Shown in pieces: positions 38,720 through 49,700 of a stretch of DNA of 64,000 bases. Below the pieces are notes generated by a model. The model was not told where the DNA came from. It saw nothing but the letters and a program-made list of their open reading frames with translations, and did not search any database. The stretch is from the NCBI RefSeq assembly GCF_900496995.4, contig NW_024470403.1, positions 1-64,000 on the forward strand. The letters run 5' to 3'. Made by a program: the position numbers and the translations under genes. The DNA is from Aquila chrysaetos chrysaetos. Lineage: Eukaryota; Chordata; Aves; Accipitriformes; Accipitridae. Numbering within the stretch: position 1 is the stretch's first letter; each line of letters opens with the position of its first letter.

Positions 38720-41700
38720 TTAGCTGGTGCGGAGCTGGTAGTCTGTAAGAGGAAAAGCAGGGGTGAGGGGGGGGGGGGCGGTGTCCGTGGGGGTCCCTGG
38801 GGGGGTCCCGGACTCACCCCCGCTCTGGGTGATGTAGCGCACCCAGGGCAGCGCCTGGTACCCGCTCTTCTCGATGATCTTCATGTACCGCACCTGGAGG
38901 GGGGCAGGTGGGGATGGACACCCCCCCCAACACCCCTCCCGGGCACCCCGACCCACCCTCGGGCATCCTGACAACCCCCCAGCTCCCCCTGGTGCAGAGG
39001 GGACATTCATTGCCCTCCCCCCCCCCGCAAAACAGGCCACCCCCACGGAGATGCAAGGGGCCGTGTCCCCGTACCCTGTCCCCAAAGCACACGGGACCCC
39101 CTTCCCCGGGGACACCATGGGCCATGTCCCCCCCCAAAACACACAGGACCCCCTTCCCCGGGGACCCCATGGGCCATGTCCCCCCCAAAACACACAGGAC
39201 CCCCTTCCCCGGGGACACCATGGGCCACGTCCCCTCCATCCTGTCCCCAAAACACACGGGACCCCCTTCCCCGGGGACCCCATGGGCCATGTCCCCCCCC
39301 AAAAACACACGGGACCGCCTTCCCTGGGGACCCCACGGGCCATGTCCCCCCCAAAACACACAGGACCCCCTTCCCCGGGGACCCCACGGGCCATGTCCCC
39401 CCCAAAACACACAGGACCCCCTTCCCCGGGGACCCCACGGGCCACGTCCCCCTCCCCGGGTGGCACCTGGATGCCCGAGACGGTGAAGTAGGGGATCTCG
39501 AAGCGGACGGAGATGGGGGGGCGACCCTCCTCCTCCTCCTTCTCCACGCTGGGCAGACCGAAGTGGGCGCGCATCAGGTGCTCCTTTCCCCCCTGCGCGG
39601 CACCCGCGGGGCTGGGGACGGTGCCGGGCCACCCGCCGCGGCGGCCGGCTGGGGGAAAACCCGACGAGGGGGGACCCCGGCGTCGGGGATGAGCGGGGTG
39701 GGCAACCTCACCGGGAAGGATTTGATGGTCCAGATGACGAGGTTCCTCTCCGGGAGGTACCTGGCGGAACCCACGCTCGTCTTGAACTTGGGGGAGTCGG
39801 CGTCGCTGGGCACCGGCACGGCGATCTCCACCCCGTTGGCCACCGACTGCTTCTTGAACTGGCCCTTGGCCTTGGGGAGGGGGGGGGAGAGAAGCGGGGC
39901 GGGGGGGGGGTCAGGGGCGCCTGGGGGTCCCCCGTGGCGGCGGCGGCGGCGACCTCCCCGGCGTCTCACCTTGACCATGATTTCCACCCGGCTGTGGGAG
40001 AACTTCTCGATGACCGACTCGATCCAGATGAGCGGCTTCACCTGGGTGGGGGGAAAAGGGTCACCCCCGTGTCCCCCCGTGTGTGTGTCCCCCCCCTCGG
40101 GTGGGCCCGGCCCCCACCTGGGTGTTGAGGCGGTAGGACATGAGCTCGAAGTCTCCGTCGGGGGGGATGAAGGAGATGGTGCGGTCGTTGTCGAAGCGGG
40201 AGAGCCGGACGCACTGGTGGAACTTCACGTCCTCCAGCTCCACCGACTTGTTCTTGCCCCCTGGGGAGGGACGGACGGTGTCCGGGGGGGCGGCGAGGGG
40301 ACGGGGATGCGTCACCCCCCTGTCCCCGAACCCACCCGGCGGCACTCACGCCCGGTCAGCTCGAAGAGGACGCGGTCGTTCAAGCCCAGGCGCAGCTCGG
40401 GCATCCCCGAGAGGAAGACCTTCAGCTTGATGGTGCCCACCACCTCGCTCAGCAGCACGCTGCCGTTGGCGCTCACCTGTGGGCACCGGCACCAGCTTCA
40501 TCACCGGCACCATCCTCATCACCATCACCGTCCCCATCAACGTCACCGTCCCCATCACCAACCCCATCCTCATCACCGTCCCTGTCCCCATCAACGTCAC
40601 CGTCCCCATCCCCATCACCGACCCCATCGCTATCGCCGTCCCCGTCCCCATCAACGTCACCATCCTCATCCCCATCACCACCCCGACCCTCATCCCCGTC
40701 ACCACGATTGTCTCCATCCCCACCCTCATCATCAGCCCCATCACTGGTCCCATCCCCATCATCCCCATCGTCCCCATCACCCCAGCATCACCATCATCGA
40801 CCCCCTCACCAATCCCACCACCATCACCATTCCCATCACCGGTTCCCCACCACGGACCCGGCAGCAGCCCCTGCTGCAGCAGGACCCCAACAGCCCCCTT
40901 CCCCCCAGTTTGCAGGCGTCCCCCCCTCCCCGTCTCACCAGCAGGTTCACCGACTCGATGACATCGATGAAGACCTCGTTCTTCTTGTACTTGATGCCCT
41001 CGGAGCGCCAGGACACGGCGTTGGTGACCGTGGTGGGGACGCGGGATTTGCCCGTCTCCAGCTTGTTACCCTCCTGCGTGATGTACCTGCGGTGGGTGGG
41101 GGGGGTGAGGGGGATGTGGGGGGGTCCCGACGCCCCCTCCGGCCCCCCCCCAGCCCCGCTCACTCCTGCAGGATCTTGCTGTCCGTGGTCTGCGGGAAGC
41201 CAAAGTCCATCAGCTCGTCCAGGAGCTCGTAGATGATGACGAAGTTGTCGCGGATGCTCTCCTCCTCCAGCTCCTTGAAGTACTCGCAGAAGACCTGGGC
41301 GGGGGGGGGGGAGCGCCTCCATCACACACCCCCCCCCCAGGGAGAGGAGCTCCCCCAATTGGGGGGACCCGAGCCCCCCTCAAACCTCACCTCCACCACC
41401 TTGTAGAGGAAGGAGTAGACCAAGGAAGCGTTGCCGTTCTTCTTGGTGGTGGCCACCACTGGTGGGGGGGGGGGGGTGTTAAGGAAAGGGGGGAACACCG
41501 GAGGGGGGGGGTCCGTGGGGAGGGCGTTCCGTAAGGATACGGTAGAGGTTGGCGTGTTTGATCCAGAGGAAATGGACCTTGCCGTGGGTCAGGAGGGGGG
41601 TGAGGGCCCCCTCCTCCTCCCGCTGCAGCAGCAGCCCCATGAAGTGCTCGATCTCCCCCAGCCCCACGTCCCCCTTGTAGTTGCGGCTGATCAGCGGCTG

Positions 41701-41960
41701 CGGGGGGGGGGGGGGGGGGGGGGTGTCAGAGGTGGGGGGTACCCCCACCCACCCCCCAAAATCGCTCACCCCATCCCCGGGGTCACGGCGGGTCACCGCC
41801 AGGCTCCGCCGTTGACCTTGGCTGACCTTCAAGGCCAGAGGGGGGACAACGGGGTGTCCCCCCCGGAGGGGGGTCTTTGGGGCGGCGGCGGCGGCGGTGG
41901 GGGGGGGGGGGGTCTCACCTTCCCCTTGAGGTCCAGGATGAAGAGGGCAGAGGCGGCCAT
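38720..41960 (-). CDS. AP1M2: AP-1 complex subunit mu-2
   Basis: This is the epithelial mu1B medium chain of the AP-1 clathrin adaptor, which reads tyrosine-type sorting signals for basolateral delivery. Twelve exons on the minus strand: 41919-41960, 41541-41697, 41391-41458, 41164-41294, 40939-41086, 40350-40476, 40118-40260, 39970-40041, 39712-39870, 39467-39592, 38818-38893, 38720-38742. Every phase fits and no break is seen. The 423 aa equal the human length from memory. The N-terminal longin-like part ([20 protein letters not shown]) and the C-terminal mu homology domain ([40 protein letters not shown], end DYQLRTS) are clear. The intron at 41459-41540 is U12-type. AP1M1 is a close paralogue; the KRI1-SLC44A2 neighbourhood points to AP1M2. 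Confidence 0.96.
39050..39460. repeat. AP1M2: About 50-60-bp minisatellite in AP1M2 intron
   Basis: Seven copies of CACACAGGACCCCCTTCCCCG followed by GGGACCCCATGGGCCATGTCC, a C run and AAAA. It lies between the tenth and eleventh AP1M2 exons. Confidence 0.9.
40490..40860. repeat. AP1M2: CATCACC/GTCCCCATCA short tandem array in AP1M2 intron
   Basis: Six-base-related words (ATCACC, GTCCCC, ATCAAC) repeat over about 350 bp between the fifth and sixth AP1M2 exons. An open frame across it is a repeat effect. Confidence 0.8.
41459..41540 (-). other. AP1M2: GT-AG U12-type intron of AP1M2
   Basis: Reading the minus strand, the donor is C/GTATCCTTAC, matching the U12 5' splice-site consensus. TTTCCTTAAC at 41478-41487 matches the U12 branch-site consensus exactly, with the branch A 20 bases from the acceptor. 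Splicing gives NLY-L-VATT, as in human. The intron is 82 nt. Confidence 0.92.
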
Positions 41961-42259
41961 GGCGGGGCCCCGGCAGCCACCGCGTCGTCACCGTCACCGT
42001 CACCTGCGCCAGGTGAGCGGCTGCGCCCACGGGTGCGTGGGGGCCCTTAAAGGGGACGGCCCCGCCCCACAGACACCCACGGCGGGGGGGGGGGGCCGGC
42101 ACCCACCTATGGGCCTGGGGGGTCTAGCCAAGCTGGGTGGTCTTGTGGGGGGACGTGGGTTGGGACCCCCCCCACCCAAGGGACCCTCAGGCTGGGATGG
42201 GGGGGGGGGGGGCTGGGCAGCTCCCAGGTGCTTGGGTCGCCCATCCTGGGTTTCGGGGG

Positions 42260-43545
42260 GGGTCTGTGGAGCAACCTGGGTGCCCCAACCCAGCCTGGGG
42301 GGGGGTCCTGGAGCAGCCTGGGTCCCCCAACGCCCCCCCCCCGGGGGGTGTGCGTGCACCCTTGGGTGCCTGGGTCTCTCATTCCATCCTGGGGGGGGAC
42401 CCAACAGCACCCTGACCCCCAGATTCCCCACCCTGGGGGTCCCTGCAGCACCCCAGATCCCTCATCCCACCCCAGGGGGTCCCTGCAGACCCCTGACCCC
42501 CAGATCCCCCACCCTAGGGATCCCTGCAGACCCGAGACCCCCAGATCCCCCACCCTGGGGGTCCCTGCAGCACCCCACATCCCTCATCCCACCCCGGGGG
42601 GTCCCTGCAGACCCCAGACCCCCGGATTCCCCACCCTGGGGGTCCCTCTAGCACCCCACATCCCTCATCCCACCCCCGGGGGGGTCCCTGCAGACCCCAG
42701 ACCCCCGGATCCCCCACCCTGGGGGTCCCTGCAGCACCCCAGATCCCTCATCCCACCCTGGGGGTCCCTGCAGCACCCTACATCCCTCATCCCCCCCTGG
42801 GGGGGTCCCTGCAGACCCCAGACCCCCGGTTCCCCCACCCTGGGGGGTCCCTGCAGACCCCAGACCCCGGATTCCCCACCCTGGGGGTCCCTGCAGACCC
42901 CAGACCCCCGGATCCCCCACCCCGGGGGTCCCTGCAGCACCCCAGATCCCTCATCCCACCCCGGGGGGTCCCTGCAGACCCCAGACCCCCGGATCCCCCA
43001 CCCTGGGGGTCCCTGCAGCACCCCAGATCCCTCATCCCCCCCCGGGGGGGTCCCTGCAGACCCCAGACCCCCGGATCCCCCACCCTGGGGGTCCCTGCAG
43101 CACCCCACATCCCTCGTCCCACCCTGGGGGGTCCCTGCAGACCCCAGACCCCGGATTCCCCACCCTGGGGGTCCCTCTAGCACCCCACATCCCTCGTCCC
43201 ACCCTGGGGGGTCCCTGCAGACCCCAGACCCCGGATTCCCCACCCTGGGGGTCCCTGCAGCACCCAGACCCCCGGATCCCCCACCCTGGGGGTCCCTGCA
43301 GCACCCCACATCCCTCATCCCCCCCCGGGGGGGTCCCTGCAGACCCCAGACCCCCGGATCCCCCACCCTGGGGGTCCCTGCAGACCCCACATCCCTCATC
43401 CCCCCCCGGGGGGGTCCCCTGCAGACCCCAGACCCCCGGATCCCCCACCCTGGGGGTCCCTGCAGACCCCACATCCCTCATCCCCCCCCGGGGGGGTCCC
43501 TGCAGACCCCAGACCCCCGGTTCCCCCACCCTGGGGGTCCCCGCC
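42260..43545. repeat. About 42-bp minisatellite between AP1M2 and SLC44A2
   Basis: Units contain CCACCCTGGGGGTCCCTGCAG followed either by ACCCCAGACCCCCGGATCC or by CACCCCACATCCCTCATCC. The two versions alternate over about 28 copies. It lies between the divergent AP1M2 and SLC44A2 promoters. Confidence 0.9.
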
Positions 43546-43549
43546 GCCC

Positions 43550-43708
43550 TCGCCCCCCCCCCGGAGCAGCGATCGGGGCGGAGCGACCGGGGGCCGGTCC
43601 CGGAGCCGCCCCGCCCGCAGCCGCAGGCGCAACGCCCCGGGGTCGGGGGGGGCGGGGGGGGGAACCGCCCGGAGCATCCCGGAGCATCCCGCAGATCTCC
43701 GCCCCGCC
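43550..43708 (+). promoter_or_regulatory. SLC44A2: SLC44A2 upstream promoter (P1)
   Basis: CpG-rich sequence with GC boxes directly precedes first exon 1A, whose ATG has strong context GCCATGG. No TATA box is seen. Confidence 0.5.
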
Positions 43709-46700
43709 ATGGAGGAGCGAGCCGCGGGCAGGAAGGACCCGGACGGCGCTTACGGTACCGGCACCGGGCACCCCCCCCCCCCGGCTGCCCAGCCCCCGGG
43801 GCCGGGACCTACGGGGGTCCCCTAATCCGCTCTCCCATCCCCCAGCCCGCCCGGGGTCCCTCGAGGGCTTGGGGACCCCCAAGAGTTTGGGGACCCCCAG
43901 ATTTTGGGTACCCCCACGGTTTTGGGGATGCCCGGGCTCGGGGACCCCCATTTTTGGGGACTCCTAGGCTTGGGAACTGCCAGGTTTGGGGACCCCCAGG
44001 GTGTTGGGACCCCCCTGGTTTTGCAACCACCAGGCTTGGGGACCCCTAGGTTTTGGGCACCCCCAGGGTTTGGGGACCCGCAGGGGTGCGGTGTTGGGGA
44101 CCCCCAGGGTTTGGGGATCCCCAGATTTTGGTCACCCCCAGGGTTTTGGGGATGCCTGGGCTTGGTGCCCCCCATTTTTGGGGACTCCTAGGCTTGGGAA
44201 CTGCCAGGTTTGGGGACCCCCAGGGTGTTGGGACCCCCCTGGTTTTGCAACCACCAGGCTTGGGGACCCCCGGGGTTTTGGGACCCCCCCCAGGCTTGGG
44301 GACCCCCCAGTTTTGCGACCACCAGGCTTGGGGGCCCCCAGGTTTTTGGGACCACCGGGCTTGAGGACCCCCATGCTTGGGGACCCCCTGTCCCAGCCCC
44401 TGGGACCCCCCACCCTAAGCAGCCGCCGTGCCGTGCCTGGGGGTCCCAGCACCCCACTGCCCGCAGGGGAGTGGGCTTCGCTTGGGCATGGGGGGGCCCG
44501 GCTGGGGCTGGGGGGGCCGCGCGGCTCCGGGCTGTGCCCGGGGGGCTCAGAGCGTCCCTCGGCTTCGGCTTGTGTTGGCAGGTGCCGGTGCCGGACCCTT
44601 CCCGGCTCCGTGCCGGGGCAGCCGGTGAGGGGACAGTCCCTGCTGTGGGGGTGCGGGAGGTGCCGGGGGGGGGGGGGTCCTGGTGGCCCCCAAGCCCGGG
44701 GGGCTGCTCCGGCCCCAGCGAGGGGGTTGCAGAGGAGGGGGACGCTGGAGCCGGCACCGTGTCCCCTTCCCGGTGGGACCCAGGGGCCAGCCGTCCACCA
44801 GATGCCCCCCATATGCGGGGACGGGGGGGGGGGGGGGGGGATGCCGCGTCCCAACTGGTTTTCCTGGGCAGGGGGTCCGCCCAGCCCTCCCCAGCCTCGG
44901 CTTTTGTTCCCCGAGCCGCTTCGGCGGGTGTAAATCCCGTCTGCCCTGACATCACCAGCAGCCTATGAGCGCCGGCAGCGACGCCGCGGTGCCGCCTGAC
45001 CGCGACCCTCCGAGCCGTGGCCGTGCCGGGCGGCAGCGTGCTATTCCTGACCGCGAGCCGGCGCGTCTGGCCGGTTATTTATTTATCGCCTAAATATAAC
45101 CCTGGGGTGGGGATGGGAAGCTCGGCGTCGCCGCGAGCAGGGGCATCGGCACTGGCATCGCCGACCTCGTGCCCTTTGCCGGTTGAAACCGGCGGCTCTC
45201 GCCGCCTGCCCGTGCGCGCTCCCGACCTTTGCGCTGTGCCGGGTTTGGCAGGCCCAGACCACCCCCTCCCCGGTGCCGGTGACCGCCGTGCCACGTCGGT
45301 GGCCGCCGGGCTCCACGGCGGTTTGCGAGAAGCCGGTGCCGCAGCCGGTGTTTTGCAAGGCCGGAAAAACAGCGAGGCGCGGAGGGTCGCGGCGAAGCGG
45401 CTGCGCCTTTAAAGCCATGTTTGCGCACCGGAGGGTGGTTTTCTGGTGTGTTTAACCGGAGGCGGGCGACGGCACGCCCAGGGCGGCGCATACGGCGAGG
45501 GCCGCGGTGTAGGGGCTGCTGCGCGTCTGCCGCGGGCCGGGGGCCGAGGCGTGAGCGCTCGCCGGCATGGGGGGCCAAGGGGACGACTACTACGGCAAGC
45601 ACGGTAAGGCTTCGGCAACCGCTCGCCGTGGCCGGGGCGGGGGGTCCCGTGGGGGCTGCCGGGGAGCGATGGTCCGTGGGGCTCGGCAGCCCGGCCGCGG
45701 GTCGGGGTCACCGTCGGCGGCCGCTCGCCGCGGGTCGGGGTCACCGTCGGCGGCCGCTCTCGCCGCGACTCCGGACGGAGGAAGTTGAACTGCAGCAGAT
45801 AAAGGAGGAAAAAACAAACACGAAATGGGAGAGAAAGGGGAGGATAAAAAAAAAAAGGCAAAACAAAGCAAAACCAAAAGCAGCTGCCGTTCTCGCTGCG
45901 TTGCTTTCCCCCCCAGCCGTGGGAGGCCGGGGGGCCGCGGTGCCGGGGGGCCACCCTCGCCGCGTACCGGCATAACCAGCACAACGGCGTCGCTGGCACT
46001 GGCGGTTAATGCTTAACGACTGGGACAAACAGGTTCCCGGGGTTGGCGGCTCGTCACCGTGGCCGGCGCCCCGGTTACCGCCGGAGCCGGCTGTCCCTTC
46101 GCCGGCCCCGGGGTTTTTTTTGGGGGGGGGGTCCCTGGGGTTCAATCGTTCCTTGCCGTCCCCCCACCCCGCAGCAATGACCCCCCTGCCCCATGCCGGC
46201 GTTTTGGGGTGTAGGTTCTTGGAAAGGGCTGGGGCGGGGGCTCGGCTGCTCCGTGGAGATTAGGGATCCGCCGGGGCTGGGAGCAGGACGCTCTGTGGGG
46301 AGCAAGCTCCCAGAGCCCCCCCAAAATACCCTGAATCAAATGTGTCCCCGGCTTGGGGCTGCTCTGAGCCCCCCCCCCCAAAAGGCACCCCCAAAGCAGC
46401 CGTGTCCCTGCCATGGCGTTGCTCTGAGCACCCCCACAAATGCCTCAAAGCAAACATGTCCCCGGCATGGGGTTACTCCAAGCACCCCCAAAACTGCGTA
46501 GAAGCAGGCATATGTCCAGCGTGAGGCTGCTCTGAGCCGCCCCAAAAGGCACCCCCAAAGCAGCCGTGTTCTCGGCATGGGGTTTCTCCAAGCACCCCCA
46601 AAAATATCTTGAAGCAGATGCGTCCCTGCCCTGGGGCTGCTCCGAGCACCCCCAAAAGCACCTCAAAGCAGACGTGTCCCCAGCGTGGGGGCCCCCCCAA

Positions 46701-49700
46701 AAGGCACCCCCAAAGCCGCCGTGTTCCTGGCACCGGCCTGTTCCCACGGCTGCGCTGCCTTCGCTGGCTGAATTCCCACCCTAAAAATAAAAGAGGGGAA
46801 AAAGGATCGTGCCGTATCCGCCGGGCAGGAGCCCAGCGCCGTCGTGGGACCAAGGCAGGTCCCTCCGGCGAGCCGCGGCGTCGGCTGCCCGTGCTGCTCC
46901 GGCCGTGCCGGGGTTCTGCGGCACCCGAAACCCGCCGGGTCCCCCCCGCCACTGACATTGCGGCTCCCAGCCCCGCTCTGCCTCCGCGGCTCTTCGGTGC
47001 TTCCGAGGGATTTTGGGTATCTTGGGCAGACACAGGGAAACGTTTTTGGAGAGAACCGCGTGGAAACGAGTTTTCCAAGGGAATAATTGTTTCCACGCCT
47101 GGACAGCAGAGGCACGAACGGAGGGAAATGGCATCTGGAGATTATTTCCCTCCCGATTCTGCTTATCCTGAGGCTTTTGGTTAAAGCGTTATGCTCCCTC
47201 TGCTTCTCTTTTTGTGTGTGGTGGCGAGAGGAGGATGAGGAGCCCCTTCCTCCCATCCCAGCCATCCCCCAAATTGGTTTTCCGTTCCTTCATTGTCTCT
47301 GCAGGGACGCCGCAGAAATATGACCCGACTTTCAAAGGTCCCATTTACGACAGGTAAGGGAAGCCTCTCGGGAGGTGCCGGTTTCGGCGGTGCCGTGGCC
47401 CATCCCGTGTCCCCAACGCTCCTCTTCCCGCTGGCAGGGGCTGCACGGACATTATCTGCTGCGTCCTGCTGGTCATCGCCATCGTGGGCTACGTGGTGGT
47501 GGGTGTCGTGGGTGAGTACCGGGAGGGTCTGTGCCGGTTTTTGCTGCGTTGGCAAGTTTTCGGCAATAGGGAAGAGTCGGCTTGTGGCCGTCTGGGCCGG
47601 CAAAACCCTGCGCCGAGGGGCGTCGCGTCCTCCTGCTCATCCCGATGGGGACGGGTTGGGGGAAATAAGGGAGCGGGGGCTGCGGGGGTAACCACAGCCA
47701 CGTTGTTCTGCTTCCCCCTCCTCAGCCTGGACCCACGGGGACCCCCGGAAGGTGATCTACCCGACCGACAGTCGCGGGCAGTTCTGCGGGCAACAGGGAA
47801 CCCCCAACGAGTACGTGCCCCGGCTCGCGCCCATCGCTCGCCGCCGCCTTGGCGTCGCCGGAGAGACCGTAACCTTGGGGTGTTGCACCCCGCGGCGCCG
47901 GGACGGGCCGCTGGCCCTGCCCGTGCTGCCTGCTCTCTCCTCTGGCTGCAGGGAGCGGCGGAGACCCTGCCCGCTCCTGGGAGGTGCAGAAAAGCATCGT
48001 AGCAGCTTGCAGCTCCTGGTTTTTTTGGGGGGTTGGGGTTTTTTGGGGTCCTCCATCCCCCTTCCCGAGCAGGCGGAGGGATGCGGGTGCTTCCCATCGC
48101 TTCTCCCAGGGCAGGCGGTTCCCCAAACCGGGATTTTTTTTTTTTTTTCTGCCTGGTTTGCTTTGCAGGAAGAAACCTTTCCTCTTTTACTTCGACATCG
48201 TGAAGTGTGCCAGCCCGCTGGTGCTGCTGGAGTTTCAGTGCCCGACCACGCAGGTACCAATCCTGGCTTCGAGGTGCTGCGCCAGGCGCGGCTCCCCGAT
48301 GCCGTGCTTCTCCTTGGGGAAGCTCCAGTTTGCGGCGTCCCCGTGGAGGGGGCTCCTGCCTTCATGTACAGCCCCCCCACTCCGTGTCCTCTCCTCCCAT
48401 CTAGATCTGCGTCAGCAAATGCCCGGACCGGTACCAGACGTACCTGAGCGCCTACGGCTCCCGCACGCCCAGCGAGCTGGAGTACTACCGGCAATTCTGC
48501 GTCCCCGAGTTCAAAAACCTGCAGAAGGTGGGTTGGTGTCGGCATTCCCCCGCTGGCCCCGGCGATGCCGGCGTTCCCTGGCGCAGTAATTCCTGCCCAG
48601 AGCGTTAATGTCCAGCTTGTCTGTCCCCATCCAGGCTCCCATTGAGGTGCTGAAGGACAAAGAGTGCCCAGCCATGATTATCCCCAGCACCCCACGTACG
48701 TCCGGAGGGCTAACGAGCTGCGATGAGCCGATTAACAAGCCCGCTCGCTTTCGTCGCGGTCAGGGGAAGCGGGCGCTTGGCAGGCTGGCTGTTGGGATTT
48801 TCTGGGGGGTGGTCGGAGGCTCCTGTTTGGGGTTTCTGGGCATCCAGTGTAGGTTTGTGACCACGGGGAGGGGGTTTTGGCTCGTTTCCCCCGCTGAGGT
48901 TTGCGACGCTGAGTTTTCCCCTCCTCTCACCCAGTGGCGCGGCGATGCTTCCCGGCCATCCGGGCCAAGAAGGGCGTCATCATGGTCGGTAACGAGACCA
49001 CTTACGACGACGGCCGCGGGCGCCGGAGGAACGTCACGGAGCTTCTGGAAGGGGCCAAGTGAGTCCTCGCACCCTTCACGCCGGGCAGGTGCCGTGGTTC
49101 GCCGGTCACCTCCATCTTTGCCGGGGCGGTCCCGAGAGCGAGCACGTGTGGTGATGACGGCAACGTGGCGGGGATGCAACCGTACCTGGGGGAGACTCTT
49201 AACGAGCTGCTTTGTTATTGCTGCCTCACCTGGAAGAGAATCGAGTGGTTTTATCTGCCGGCACTTCTGCACCACATTTGTTTAGCGATTTATATTGCAG
49301 AAGAGCCTTGAAAGCCCCGTCACGGAGCCCTGGTCCTGTGTTTGCACAAAATCCTCCACCAAAACTCATATCCCGTGTTTGAAATGGCAGCTGGAAGGGA
49401 GGATGAAGGGAAAGCAGCGGGGTCAGCTTGAAGCAAAACAGTGCCGGGAAATCATCCTCGGTCTTGTTGAATTTTCGTGTTTTCAGGGAGTCTGGCAGAG
49501 GGCCGTTTGGCAGGGGAGGACAAGGGGCCATTGAGGCAGCGCGAGTACAGGCAGCGGGCGCGGGCAGAGCCTCGCTGGGGCTGAGCCCAGGCTGATGCTC
49601 CTCCGCTTCGTTCCCCCGGCTTCCGCTTCATTCGCGTTTTATTTTTGTGTTGCAGGAAAGCAAACGTGGTCCTGGAAACCAGACAACTGGCTATGAAGAT

